Shown: positions 7,268 through 15,931, counted from the first letter of the stretch. The stretch is DNA of 36,192 bases from Actinomycetota bacterium (GCA_020438795.1 JAGQTY010000006.1:62843-99034); one strand, 5' to 3'. Notes: a model not told the origin generated them from the sequence alone. Numbers and translations are program-made.

Positions 7268-9289
7268 TCAGGGCGAATCTGGGATTTCCATCACGTACCC
7301 GAGGAACTTGGTGTGCGAGGGCTGGTTCGCATCCATGATGTCCGTGAAGGTCAGATCCTCGTTGTAGGCCGCGTTCACGTTGAACTGCGTGTTCCATTGG
7401 AGCTGGAAGTCGAACACGTCTTCGGTGATCAGCTTGCGCTGGAATGAGATCGTGATAATGCCGAGTTCCTCGTTGTTGGATCCCTGGACGTTCAGGATGT
7501 TGTCCTTGTTGTTGTACGGGTTGTTGGGGTCAGTTATGAAGATCGGGTTGATGTCCGGTGAAGGGCTGGGGAAGAAGGACAGGGTGGGGATTCCGGGGTT
7601 GTAAGCGTCCCACACATGCGGGATACCTTGGGCGTCCAGCCAGGCGATGATGTTGTCGGCGGGGAACATGAATGAGTGGAACCCCAGCCCCATCCAGCCC
7701 TTCCTCCCGTTCTGGAGGATGAACTTGAAGTAGATGTACTCGTCGTCGACCGTCTGCTGGATGCTGAAGTTCTCATCGATCGTTGCCAAGGTGCCGGCAC
7801 TGGTGGAGTCCAGGAACAGCCACGGCGATTCCAGCTGTGTGGTGCGACCGTGGTCGCGGGCGTAGGCGCGCACGCTGTCAGTGGACGGCATCTCTCCGCT
7901 CGGGCCCAGTGGCCGGATGCGACTGGTCCATCTGCCGGTTCTCTTGTTGTAGCGGGGGCGGGATTGTTCGAAGTGAAGCGTTCGGGTCGTGTCACCCTCG
8001 TGCCACATCAGGGAACTGTTGGGATTGAACGCCCCGAACAGACGCAACCACTGCTCGGCGGTGCTGACTTCCCGGAAGTCCGCAGGTCCGGTGTAGCCGA
8101 TGTCGCAGGCGCCGCCGCGGCTGAGGAACCAGTTGAAGAACTCCGGTCTGCGCGATTTCAGCAGCAGGTAGTCCTTGCCGGGCTTGGCAGTGATCGTGGT
8201 CCGTCCCAGGGCGCCAATGAAGTCCGACGAGCTCGGAAGTCTCCCACCGACAGCATCGGTCAACGGCGGGTCCGGCTGCCGGGGCTCCGGCAGGACGACG
8301 TGGTACTTGTCGAGGAACTCCTGCGCCACGTCGGTCAATGGAGGCGATTCAAGCACTCGCGGCTCGGTCGGGCAGTCCGACGGGCGGAGAGCCTTCTTGG
8401 TGGCGTTGGCGAAGATCGCCACGTCCCGACCGGCGACCTTGCCGGCGGTCCACGTCTTCCCAGCGGGGAAGGTCACCTTCGACTGGTAGCGGCCGTGCCC
8501 GACAGCGACCGGGCGACCCAGCCGTAGCGTTGTCAACTCAGTTCTTCCCTCGATGGCCGCTTCCAGGGTTGGCACCGCAGTCATGAACGTCTTGCTCCAC
8601 TGCTTGCGGCTCAGCAGATCCCGCACGCGCACACTGCCGGCGACGCGATCGGGGCGATCCTGAACGAACGAGAACCCGTCGGCCGTGTAAGTCAAGGTCC
8701 CACTGCGGGCCCCGGTCTTGTGCAGACGTACCCGTTGCAGCGTGCCGGACACCAACGCGTTCGGCCCTTCCCCGGTATGCAGGCGTCGGGCCAGTCGCAC
8801 ACATGTCCGACCCGCACCGGTCAACGGCTTTTCATATTGCGGCTTTCCACCCTCGGAGCTGACAGCCACATCACGCACACACACGAGCGCGGCCTGCCCC
8901 ATCGGGACCCGGCTGGCCGCTGCGGCCAGCACAGACCCAGCAATCTTCCCGGTGAACACACCGCGCATGCTCGCCCTGGCAGACAGTGTGACCGGGTCCA
9001 GCTCGACTGCCGGGTCGGCCGTCCGCGAACCACCACTGGAGTCGTACTGGGCCAGGCGAACCGAAACCACCACACCCGAAGTCTTCCCCGGGACGACCGC
9101 ACGCACCCTCAGCGGCTTCTGACGGCCCTTCTCGCTGACGTCCAGCAATCCCGCACCGGGCAACGACACCACCGTCGACCGGGTAGCCGAACCGCCAGTA
9201 TCCGCCGCGGACGCAACCTGCGGCACGACCGACACACTCAGCGCCAGCGCGGTCGCTGAAACCATCACAGTCTTCATCGAAACCGCCAT
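7268..9289 (-). CDS. Large exported protein with C-terminal DOMON domain
   Basis: A 673-residue secreted protein. The ATG at 9289 has GGAAGGA seven bases upstream; the frame is open to 9340 but those residues precede a standard signal peptide (MKTVMVSATALALS... ending AASA-AD). Residues about 30-330 are beta-rich with paired cysteines (CVRDV, TCVRLA, DCPTE) and look like repeated Ig-like modules. The last 170 residues resemble DOMON: FSIQQTVDDEYIYFKF, GWMGLGFHSFMFPADNIIAWLD and a late strand pair near FDFQLQWNTQF. DOMON domains bind heme or sugars outside the cell; a methionine in the GFHSFMF segment could be a heme ligand. No anchor is seen, so release or cell-wall association is expected. 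The specific role is unknown. Confidence 0.75.
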   Translation of the reverse strand: MAVSMKTVMVSATALALSVSVVPQVASAADTGGSATRSTVVSLPGAGLLDVSEKGRQKPLRVRAVVPGKTSGVVVSVRLAQYDSSGGSRTADPAVELDPVTLSARASMRGVFTGKIAGSVLAAAASRVPMGQAALVCVRDVAVSSEGGKPQYEKPLTGAGRTCVRLARRLHTGEGPNALVSGTLQRVRLHKTGARSGTLTYTADGFSFVQDRPDRVAGSVRVRDLLSRKQWSKTFMTAVPTLEAAIEGRTELTTLRLGRPVAVGHGRYQSKVTFPAGKTWTAGKVAGRDVAIFANATKKALRPSDCPTEPRVLESPPLTDVAQEFLDKYHVVLPEPRQPDPPLTDAVGGRLPSSSDFIGALGRTTITAKPGKDYLLLKSRRPEFFNWFLSRGGACDIGYTGPADFREVSTAEQWLRLFGAFNPNSSLMWHEGDTTRTLHFEQSRPRYNKRTGRWTSRIRPLGPSGEMPSTDSVRAYARDHGRTTQLESPWLFLDSTSAGTLATIDENFSIQQTVDDEYIYFKFILQNGRKGWMGLGFHSFMFPADNIIAWLDAQGIPHVWDAYNPGIPTLSFFPSPSPDINPIFITDPNNPYNNKDNILNVQGSNNEELGIITISFQRKLITEDVFDFQLQWNTQFNVNAAYNEDLTFTDIMDANQPSHTKFLGYVMEIPDSP

Positions 9290-9340
9290 ACCGCGTTCCT
9301 TCCACGCAAAGCGCCCACCACGAAGCGGACCCCGCAACAA

Positions 9341-9698
9341 CCAGACCTACCCGGATAGTGACGGTCCCACAGGATATTGTCTCGCAGACATGCCAACGAA
9401 CCGCCGACTCGCGACCAGATGCCGCACGCACCAACCCAGGGGTGCCTGGCCAGAGACAGCCCCGGTCGCGGCACAGCAAGACCGCGTCATCTTCCCTGGG
9501 GGCCTGAGACCTCATGCTGTGCTGTCTCCATGGACCGTACTGGTACAGCTGCCACGCAGGATTCAACCAGAACTGGAAGAAGGAAGAACTGACTTCCAGG
9601 AACAGTTGATCTCCTGAGCGTCATCATCGCCGAAGGGTGCGTCCACGGCGGATTGCGGACTGCGATCCAGTGGTCTGAGATGCAACATGGCGCGATAG
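9341..9698. other. Divergent intergenic region, about 360 bp
   Basis: This stretch separates the divergent DOMON and NHL-propeller genes and should hold both promoters. No convincing -35/-10 pair, long palindrome or conserved RNA was seen. A 31-codon cysteine-containing frame at 9514-9609 was noted and not accepted. Confidence 0.5.
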
Positions 9699-11372
9699 AT
9701 GCTCTCCTGTCCTGTGACCGGATCTCTGACCATTCGCTCTGTCGGCTCTGTTCGCGGAGGTTCGGTGGCTCTGGTGATCGTGCTGGGCCTGGTGGCAACG
9801 AGCCTGATGGCGATCGCCGGCCCCGGGCGCGCGGATGAGCTGATCGACACCATCAGCGGCGGCATGGCGGCTCCGCTCGGCGTGAACAAGGACAGCGCGG
9901 GCAACGTCTACGTCGCCAACCAGGTCGGTGACAACGTCACCGTCTACGACCCCGACGGGGTGCTCATCCGCACCATCGACACAGATGTCGACAACCCGTA
10001 CGGGTTGACCCTGGATGCCCTGGACAACCTGTACGTATCCAACGGTGGTTCTGAGACCGTGACCGTCTACGACCCGGCTGGCAACCTGGTCAATACCGTC
10101 GGCGCGGGTGATCTGGATGGCGCAGGGGGCATCGGTGTCGACGCGGCGGGCAACATCTACGTCACAAACTACTTCGCCAACAGCGTCACAGTCCACGATC
10201 CGGGGGGCGCTCTCATCAGGACGATCTCGGGTAGCATGAACGGACCGGAGGGGCTCCTGGTCGATGGTTCAGCCAACGTGTACGTCGCCAACTACACAAG
10301 CGACAGGGTCACGGTGTACGACTCATCGGGCACACTCATCGACACCTTTGACGACGGAATGCACGGTCCGAGCGGCATAGCAATGGACGCCGCCGGGAAC
10401 CGCTACGTGGCCAACTTCGACGTGGAAACTGTGACCGTGTACGACACTTCGGGCAACCTCATCAACACCATCACAACTGACCTGGATGGTCCCTGGGGAA
10501 TCTTCGTGGACGCTGCCGCGAAACTCTACGTGACCAACTCCAACGCCGACACCGTCAATGTCTACGATGTCACCGCGCCGGCCTTCTCCGTCGATCCTGG
10601 AGCGAAGGATTTCGGATCGGTTGCGGTGGGATCCACGTCCGCCCCACAGCGATTCACGGTGAGCAACACCGGTACCGGGGCACTGGCCATCACCAGCGTC
10701 AAGCTTCAGGGCGCGAATCCCGATCAGTTCAACCTGGTGGCGGACACCTGTCAGGGCTCGACCCTGGCCATGGGTGCGAGCTGCACCACCGATGTCTCTT
10801 TCGGGCCCAGCAGCTCGGGAAGCAAGCAAGCCTCCCTGAACTACACGGACAACTCCGCCGATTCACCTCAGGCACTCAGCCTCAATGGCAGCGCCGCCAC
10901 GCCCACACCGACCCCTACGCCATCACCCACCCTGACGCCGACGCCGACTCCAACGCCCACCCCCACACCTGATCCCACGCCGACGCCGACCACGGAACTG
11001 CAGACCAAGGCTCTGCCCAAGGGCAAGGGCGTACGTCCCAACCGAACGACCAGGCTGGTCCGGGCTCGGGTACCGGACACGCACGAGACCACCCGCGAGG
11101 CGGCCTACAGGTCCATCAAGCGGGTGCGCACCACCTGTTTGCTCGATGGCCAGCGGCTGACGGGCAAGGACAAGCGCAAGACCTGTGACTTCAGTACCAC
11201 GCGCAAGGCCAACACGGTGGCGGTCAAGGTCACGCCGACATGCAGCAAGCAGCTGAAGGTTGGTACCAAGATCGTGGCGAGGAGTGTGGGGGAGAAGCGT
11301 ACGAAGTGGGAACGGACCTGGCGGGTCAGGAACGCTCCCCGGATCGCCTGTACTCTCAGCGGCAACGGCTGA
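9699..11372 (+). CDS. Secreted NHL-type beta-propeller protein with ASH-like domain and four-Cys C-terminal domain
   Basis: A 557-residue exported protein. A signal segment (about 20-45, VALVIVLGLVATSLMAIAG) is followed by six repeats of about 41 residues with the pattern LIxTI...GIxVDAAGNxYVxN...TVTVYD, giving one six-bladed NHL propeller. Residues about 295-400 (FSVDPGAKDFGSVAVG, FTVSNTGTGALAIT, SCTTDVSFGP) match the ASH/choice-of-anchor D immunoglobulin-like domain. A PTPTPTP linker leads to a basic C-terminal domain of about 110 residues with four cysteines and the ending PRIACTLSGNG. The GLUG-repeat protein at 16639 ends in a related domain. No LPXTG or final membrane helix is present. 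The ATG at 9699 has no good ribosome site; GTG at 9717 is an alternative. Confidence 0.8.
   Translation: MLSCPVTGSLTIRSVGSVRGGSVALVIVLGLVATSLMAIAGPGRADELIDTISGGMAAPLGVNKDSAGNVYVANQVGDNVTVYDPDGVLIRTIDTDVDNPYGLTLDALDNLYVSNGGSETVTVYDPAGNLVNTVGAGDLDGAGGIGVDAAGNIYVTNYFANSVTVHDPGGALIRTISGSMNGPEGLLVDGSANVYVANYTSDRVTVYDSSGTLIDTFDDGMHGPSGIAMDAAGNRYVANFDVETVTVYDTSGNLINTITTDLDGPWGIFVDAAAKLYVTNSNADTVNVYDVTAPAFSVDPGAKDFGSVAVGSTSAPQRFTVSNTGTGALAITSVKLQGANPDQFNLVADTCQGSTLAMGASCTTDVSFGPSSSGSKQASLNYTDNSADSPQALSLNGSAATPTPTPTPSPTLTPTPTPTPTPTPDPTPTPTTELQTKALPKGKGVRPNRTTRLVRARVPDTHETTREAAYRSIKRVRTTCLLDGQRLTGKDKRKTCDFSTTRKANTVAVKVTPTCSKQLKVGTKIVARSVGEKRTKWERTWRVRNAPRIACTLSGNG
10905..10994 (+). repeat. Pro-Thr linker repeat in the NHL gene
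   Basis: Degenerate six-base repeats of the CCNACN type encode a run of alternating Pro and Thr between the ASH-like and four-Cys domains. Such linkers span the cell wall or separate extracellular domains. The repeat could change length by slippage. Confidence 0.7.
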
Positions 11373-11455
11373 ATCAAGGCAAGGCTGAATCAACCCGAAC
11401 TCTCCATACGGCCGAACCGATTCCGGCAGCTATTGCCCAGCGGGGATTGGACACT

Positions 11456-11489
11456 TAGTCCACTAGACTAGACACTATAGTTACTGTCT
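11456..11489 (+). promoter_or_regulatory. Two inverted repeats at the SDR gene promoter
   Basis: TAGTC-CACTA-GACTA (11456-11470) and AGACA-N10-TGTCT (11470-11489) are overlapping inverted repeats in an AT-rich patch ending 16 bp before the SDR start. TATAGT at 11476-11481 could be a -10 element, with TTAGTC at 11455-11460 as a poorly spaced -35. The layout looks like a TetR- or MarR-type operator, but no such regulator gene is adjacent. Confidence 0.4.
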
Positions 11490-11505
11490 GAGTCGAGGAA
11501 CTTGC

Positions 11506-12378
11506 GTGAGTGCTCACACCTTCGTCGTCACCGGAAGCAGTTCGGGGATCGGCTACGCCACGGCCGCCAAACTCTTGGAGGCGCGTCAGTGCGTCGTGAT
11601 GGTCTGCCGCGACAGTGACCAGAGCCGCGAAGCGCGGGACCGGCTTATTGCGGAGACCGGAACTGATTCAGGGAACGTCCATCTGGTGTATGCCGACCTC
11701 GGGTCAAGGAGCTCAACTCAGGCTGCGATCGAGGAGATCTCAGCTCGCCATGACGAGATCGACGCCCTGATCAACAATGCTGGCGTCTTTCGACGCAAGC
11801 GTATGGTGAGCGCGGACGGGAACGAGCAGACTCTGAGCGTCAACTACCTGGCCGTAGTCCAGATGAGCTCTGGACTCCTGCCGCAGCTACGCGCCGCCAA
11901 CCAAGGTCGCATCGTGAACGTCAGCTCGGACAACTTCAAGAAGGCAAGGATCGACCCGTCCGACCTTCAGTCCGAACGCCACTACAAAGCCGGCGCAGCG
12001 TATGCGGCCAGCAAACTCCTGACGGTCCTCTACACCGTGAGGCTCGCCAGGTTTCTGGCCGACACGAATGTCACCGTCAACGCGGGACACCCCGGCGTGG
12101 CGAATTCGAACGTCTTCAAGGACTACCCGCCGTTCGTGATGTGGCTGCTGAAGCCGTTCACCTCCAGCTGTGAAAGCGTCGCGGAATCGCCCATCTACCT
12201 GGCCACCGATCCCTCCCTCGCCGATATCAGTGGCCAGTACTTCTATAGGGAGAAGCTCGACAAGTCCTGGCGGCAGAAGGTAGCCCAGGCTTCACCTGAG
12301 TTCTCCGATCGAGTGTGGGAGGAAACCAAGGCGCTCATGGTCGGCTATTCCTGCGCGCCCGCGGACAGCACGCAGTAG
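11506..12378 (+). CDS. Short-chain dehydrogenase/reductase (retinol dehydrogenase-like)
   Basis: A 290-residue NAD(P)-dependent SDR. TGSSSGIGYATA (about 8-19) is the cofactor glycine motif; an arginine shortly after beta2 (VCRDSDQ) suggests NADPH preference. NNAGVF (about 91) and VNVSSDN give the structural Asn and catalytic Ser, and YAASK (about 165-169) the catalytic Tyr/Lys. The order and length match the classical retinol dehydrogenase/WWOX-like SDR group; the substrate is not predictable. The start is GTG at 11506 with GAGGAA six bases upstream. It stands alone, and its promoter carries two inverted repeats. Confidence 0.9.
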   Translation: MSAHTFVVTGSSSGIGYATAAKLLEARQCVVMVCRDSDQSREARDRLIAETGTDSGNVHLVYADLGSRSSTQAAIEEISARHDEIDALINNAGVFRRKRMVSADGNEQTLSVNYLAVVQMSSGLLPQLRAANQGRIVNVSSDNFKKARIDPSDLQSERHYKAGAAYAASKLLTVLYTVRLARFLADTNVTVNAGHPGVANSNVFKDYPPFVMWLLKPFTSSCESVAESPIYLATDPSLADISGQYFYREKLDKSWRQKVAQASPEFSDRVWEETKALMVGYSCAPADSTQ

Positions 12379-12765
12379 TACTCGTTGGGCCCGCCTTGGT
12401 CCACCTTGCCGCTCACTGCCGTCTCTCATGACCCTGGAACCAAGGACTGTTCCGAATCCGCGAGCCGGCTGACGACGTGATCGACATGAACGCGTCGCCG
12501 AGGTGGCCTTAACTGGTATGCACGGGAGTGGGTGAGCCAGGAGTCGTGCAAGGGGAGTGCTGAGCTCATCGAGTCCAGTAACCGCTTCCAGGCCGTCGGC
12601 GTTCACCCACGGTGAAGCGCGGTCAGCAATCGGTGCTCCTCGTAGTTGTCGACGAAATCGTTGCCGTCAGGGTCTGCCGGCAGTTCATTCACGAATCCAC
12701 GGCCTGGTGCTGCTCATGCCCGGACTTCCACGAGCTACCTGACGTTTGTTGGCAGGCAAGCCCAG
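12379..12765. other. Intergenic region without an intact gene, about 390 bp
   Basis: No frame here has both a start and a recognisable protein. The only coding-like stretch is a 29-codon piece on the minus strand at 12603-12692. The region between the SDR stop and the end of the converging SulP gene may be decayed sequence. Confidence 0.4.
12603..12692 (-). pseudogene. Possible gene relic, 29 codons
   Basis: A GTG-started minus-strand frame of 29 codons reads as natural protein (DPDGNDFVDNYEEHRLL). An in-frame stop lies about ten codons upstream of the GTG. No family is recognised; DPDGN is frequent in VOC proteins but also elsewhere. It may be the tail of a lost gene or a chance frame. Confidence 0.25.
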
Positions 12766-14481
12766 TCAGACGTCGCCGATCCTTGCGCCGTTCCCGGTGT
12801 CCTTTGCGACAAGGTTGCGGGCGTGGCTGATGGCTGCTGGGGTGTTCGGGAAGACTCGGCCGCTCTGGTTGAGGTGCTGGATGAGTCCTCGTGATTCGAG
12901 GACGGGTTGGAATCGCGGGGGTAGCCCGGTGATGAGGACGGGGATGTTCCTTGCTTCCAGGCCGTGGACTGTGTCTGTCAGGATCGCTGCTCCGGTGACG
13001 TCGAGGGCGGTGAGGTGAGAGAGGCGAAGGATGACGACTTGGACCTGTGATTGTTCGGCGAGTACTTGCAGCGTGTCGTGTGCACCGAGGAAGAACAGCG
13101 GCCCATCGATCCGGTAGGCCACAATCTGGTCGTCGAGCAGGTGCTGTCGCGCAGTGCTGTCGTCTGGAGTATGGGCGTGGACGGGGATGGGGGCTAAGTC
13201 GACGCTGCGTGCGGCTTGGCGTAGAGCGAGGATGCCGGCGATGAGTACTCCAAGGATGACGGCGGTGGCGAGGTCGAGGATGAGGGTGGCGGCGAAGGTG
13301 ATAAGCAGGACGAGGGCGTCTCGGCGGGTTGAGTGAAGCAGTGCCCGCACGCTAGAGACTTCGATCATTCTGATGGCTGTGGCGATGAGGACACCGGCAA
13401 GGGCAGCCAAGGGGATCAGAGCCACGATTGGGCTCAGACTCACGACCACCAGCAGGAGGATCAGCGAGTGACTGACGGCTGCGAGTCGAGTGGTGGCTCC
13501 ATTGCGAACGTTGACCGCGGTTCGGGCGATGGCCGCGGTCGCGGGGATACCGCCGAACAGTGGTGTGGCGATGTTGGCGATGCCCTGGCCGAACAACTCA
13601 CGGTTGGGGTCGTGGCGCTCGCCTACGGTCATTGCGTCAGCGACGGTGGCCGATAGCAGGCTCTCCAAGGCCGCGAGTGCAGCTACCGCGATGGCGGGAA
13701 TCCATAGGGTTGATAGTTGGTCGAGGCTAATGCTGGGAAGCGTGGGTGCAGGGATTTGGCTGGGCAGTGGTCCGATGACGGTTACGGTGATGCTGCTGAC
13801 CGCGACGACCACTGTCGTTACGACAACTGCTATCAGTGCGCCGGGCATTTGAGGGCGCCGGCGGCTGAGCGCCAGAATGAGGCCCACAGTGGCGACCGTC
13901 AGCAGTAGCGGCGCCCACGTGGGGGTGTGCAGCCACTGGCTGAACGCATCAACGGCGGCTGCCAAAATGTGTTCTTCGTCCGTGGAGGCTCCAAGGGCTG
14001 CCGGCAACTGCTGGATCGCGATGATGCAGGCGATACCGATGGTGAAGCCTTCAATCACAGGAAGGGGGATGAGACGCACGTACTGGCCCAACCGCAGCCA
14101 CGACATAGCGACCAGGAGCAGCCCCGCCATCATGCCCACCACCAGGACACCTGATGCGCCGTGCTCAGCAATGATTGGGACCAGTACCACGGTCATGGCT
14201 CCCGTGGGTCCGCTGACCTGCACATTGCTGCCCCCGAACAGGGCGGCTAGTACGCCAGCCACGATGGCGGTCACCAGGCCTGCGGCCGCACCCATGCCTG
14301 AGGTAATGCCGAAGCCCAGTGCCAGCGGGAGCGCCACAACGGCAACCGTGAGGCCGGCCAACAAGTTGCGGCCAGCATTGTGGCGCATCGCCGACCAGTC
14401 GGCCAGTCGAGGTGCGCTCTCTCGCAGACGACGAGCGATGCCTGCGAAGACTGACCTCCGGCCCTCGGTCCCTGCGGTCAC
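12766..14481 (-). CDS. SulP-family anion transporter with STAS domain
   Basis: A 571-residue inner-membrane transporter of the SLC26/SulP family. The hydrophobic core (about 35-425) has the family opening NLLAGLTVAVVALPLALGFG, the half-helix region GGSNVQVSGPTGAMTVVL near 85-102 and the conserved stretch ELFGQGIANIATPLFGGIPATAAIARTAVN at about 290-320. A cytoplasmic STAS domain (about 450-550) includes VVILRLSHLTALDVTGAAIL; the usual DxS/T phosphosite region is LTALDVTG. SulP proteins carry sulfate, bicarbonate or other anions, and the substrate cannot be read here. It overlaps the stop of the upstream arsR gene by ATGA, so the two are translationally coupled. Confidence 0.92.
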   Translation of the reverse strand: MTAGTEGRRSVFAGIARRLRESAPRLADWSAMRHNAGRNLLAGLTVAVVALPLALGFGITSGMGAAAGLVTAIVAGVLAALFGGSNVQVSGPTGAMTVVLVPIIAEHGASGVLVVGMMAGLLLVAMSWLRLGQYVRLIPLPVIEGFTIGIACIIAIQQLPAALGASTDEEHILAAAVDAFSQWLHTPTWAPLLLTVATVGLILALSRRRPQMPGALIAVVVTTVVVAVSSITVTVIGPLPSQIPAPTLPSISLDQLSTLWIPAIAVAALAALESLLSATVADAMTVGERHDPNRELFGQGIANIATPLFGGIPATAAIARTAVNVRNGATTRLAAVSHSLILLLVVVSLSPIVALIPLAALAGVLIATAIRMIEVSSVRALLHSTRRDALVLLITFAATLILDLATAVILGVLIAGILALRQAARSVDLAPIPVHAHTPDDSTARQHLLDDQIVAYRIDGPLFFLGAHDTLQVLAEQSQVQVVILRLSHLTALDVTGAAILTDTVHGLEARNIPVLITGLPPRFQPVLESRGLIQHLNQSGRVFPNTPAAISHARNLVAKDTGNGARIGDV

Positions 14482-14843
14482 GCTGGTTGGTCCGTGGGCG
14501 TCAGGTCGTCGACGAGCTCACCCTGATCTGCGGTCTTGGTGCGCAGGATGGTTCGGGCCACGAGCAGCAGGTCTCGAACCTCCGGCAACGCAAGTGAGTA
14601 GACAACCTCGCCGCGCTGACGACTCTGCGTCACCAGACCCGCCAACCGAAGCACCGCCAACTGTTGAGACAGACTGCTCGCTTCGATATCAATACGAGCT
14701 CGCAACTCATGAACCGCGAGATCACCCTCGGACAGCAGTTCAAGAATGCGGATCCGTACTGGGTGGCCCAGAGTTCGAAAGAACTCCGCCTTCGCTCGGT
14801 ATAGAGGAACCGGCACAGAACCCTCCTGCTTGTAGACTTGCAT
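14478..14843 (-). CDS. ArsR-family repressor without cysteines, partner of the SulP gene
   Basis: A 121-residue winged-helix protein. FFRTLGHPVRIRILELLSEGD (about 21-41) and SSLSQQLAVLRLAGLVTQSRQRGEVVYSLA (about 56-85) are the ArsR core and recognition helix. The protein contains no cysteine at all, so the classical thiolate alpha3 site and a BigR-like disulfide switch are excluded. Sensing through His/Asp/Glu, a small molecule, or no ligand remains possible. Its start codon lies in the spacer of a 12+10+12 bp inverted repeat. It is coupled to the SulP gene by a 4-base overlap, so its target is probably that transporter. Confidence 0.9.
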   Translation of the reverse strand: MQVYKQEGSVPVPLYRAKAEFFRTLGHPVRIRILELLSEGDLAVHELRARIDIEASSLSQQLAVLRLAGLVTQSRQRGEVVYSLALPEVRDLLLVARTILRTKTADQGELVDDLTPTDQPA

Positions 14844-14862
14844 ACTCTTTCAAGTCTACAAG
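14829..14862. promoter_or_regulatory. 12+10+12 bp inverted repeat over the arsR-sulP start (operator)
   Basis: CTTGTAGACTTG and CAAGTCTACAAG are perfect 12-bp inverted copies separated by ten bases, and the spacer contains the arsR start codon. The centre-to-centre distance of 22 bp is two helical turns, suiting two repressor dimers or one dimer across a long site. In RNA the repeat would also fold with the AAAGAG ribosome site and ATG in the loop, so control could be at DNA or RNA level. TAGACT in the upstream arm may serve as -10. Confidence 0.7.
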
Positions 14863-15146
14863 TAGAATCACGCCATACGAAACTGAGCGGTGGCCGAAGC
14901 CGCGCATGACCCAGCGGCTACGTGGACACAGAGATCGTTACAGTCCCAACTCTAGGAGGCGTTTGGACAAGCGCTCGTTGCCCTAGTCGAGCCACTCCTC
15001 GACTACCTACCTCGAGACAGCAACACGTCGCAGCTCGACCCGCCATTTTCGAATCGGTCGATGTGGGAGGTGCTATCGCGTAACACTACCAAGCAATTGA
15101 ACGGCGTACTGTTGCCTCAGACGCGTCGAAATGTGGGAGGGCCAGG
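14863..15146. other. Intergenic region before the cupin gene
   Basis: About 280 bp between the divergent arsR-sulP operon and the cupin gene. It must hold the cupin promoter. No clear promoter, hairpin or gene was found. Confidence 0.4.
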
Positions 15147-15479
15147 ATGCAGAAGAAGTCTCTAACAGCACTTGCGCGAGAGCAGCTGAAGAACGCGGTG
15201 AGGGCTAGCAGCGGTCGGAGCGCTGAGACAGTGTATGGCGGACATGAGCACACCCTACGACAGACCCTGATCACGCTAGTTGCTGGCAGGGGACTGGCTG
15301 ATCACGACAACCCTGGCGAGGCTACGGTGTATGTACTTCACGGTCACGTACGACTTGACTGGGATACGGTCTCGTGGGAGGGATTGCCAGGGGACCTACT
15401 CACTGTCCCGAATGGCACGCACGCGCTGCAAGCGGTCGACGACTCAACCGTGTTGCTGACGGTCGCCAAACTACCCTGA
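15147..15479 (+). CDS. Small single-domain cupin protein
   Basis: A 110-residue cupin of a widely distributed actinobacterial type. The conserved basic helix MQKKSLTALAREQL is followed by VYGGHEHTLRQTLITLVAG, EATVYVLHGHVRLD and GDLLTVPNGTHALQAVDDSTVLLTVAK. The H-x-H pair at GGHEH and later histidines could bind a metal, though the first cupin motif is not canonical. Function of this group is not established; a small-molecule sensor or stress protein is plausible. GGAGG lies seven bases before the ATG. The GDT1-like relic lies just downstream on the other strand. Confidence 0.85.
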   Translation: MQKKSLTALAREQLKNAVRASSGRSAETVYGGHEHTLRQTLITLVAGRGLADHDNPGEATVYVLHGHVRLDWDTVSWEGLPGDLLTVPNGTHALQAVDDSTVLLTVAKLP

Positions 15480-15549
15480 TTGCCCCGCAGGGAACTCGCG
15501 GCCCGAGCTCAGGCTTGCCGTTGACAACTGTTTCCTCCAGCGGGGGAGT

Positions 15550-15683
15550 GTGGACCGTTCCTAGGGTTGAGGCCAGCCAGTACGCATTCGTGGCGCGGGT
15601 GATTGTCGCCAGCATCGTCTTGTCGCCGAGTTCAGCGAGCAGAGCGTCACGGTGATTGCCAGGTAGGCAGTGGTTATGGGCAC
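15550..15683 (-). pseudogene. Relic of a GDT1/TMEM165-type (UPF0016) cation transporter
   Basis: On the minus strand one frame reads LLAELGDKTMLATIT followed by RATNAYWLASTLGTV. The E-L-G-D-K-T segment is the signature of the UPF0016/GDT1 Mn2+/Ca2+ transporter family and STLGTV matches the next helix. The residues that should precede it (TAYLAITVTL) lie in a different frame, so a frameshift falls near 15645. After STLGTV similarity stops, and the remaining two thirds of the family, including the second E-x-G-D motif, is missing. A short decayed fragment fits best. No intact copy lies in the window. Confidence 0.6.
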
Positions 15684-15931
15684 TGTTGGGCTGCGTTCCC
15701 AGACGCGACGGATGGTGTTCGGTGACAATCCGGACTTCTTCGATTCTGGGTGGGTGATGTGGGCTTGGTGGGTGCCGATGCCGAACTTGAACCACGACGA
15801 GTTGATGGAATCGTGGTGCAGTGGCATTAGGTGGCATGACGGTCGGGTCGGGCTGTGCGGTGATGTTGCGGTCGGCTTCATGCCGACAGCGGGGGGCTCG
15901 GCGACAATGGAGCGGATGTTGGGAGGAGAAG

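Noticed and set aside
7676..8527. 283-codon plus-strand frame opposite the DOMON gene
   Set aside because: Antisense shadow; the minus-strand protein has a signal peptide, ribosome site and domain pattern.
9514..9609. 31-codon ATG frame with several Cys and Trp residues in the DOMON/NHL intergenic region
   Set aside because: It has no close ribosome site, no recognised relatives and a stop two codons upstream of the ATG. Trp and Cys are frequent in chance frames of such sequence.
10868..11092. Minus-strand frame of alternating Gly-Val repeats
   Set aside because: It is only the reverse complement of the Pro-Thr linker repeat in the NHL gene.
13877..14986. 369-codon plus-strand frame opposite the SulP and ArsR genes
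   Set aside because: Its Arg/Pro/Ser-rich translation is the antisense of two clear genes. Long antisense frames are common at this GC content.
15670..15931. Plus-strand frame with a WVMWAWWVPMPNLNHDE stretch upstream of the VOC gene
   Set aside because: The Trp-rich translation matched nothing known and runs out of frame into the VOC gene. It may be sequence flanking the GDT1 relic; not enough support for a gene.
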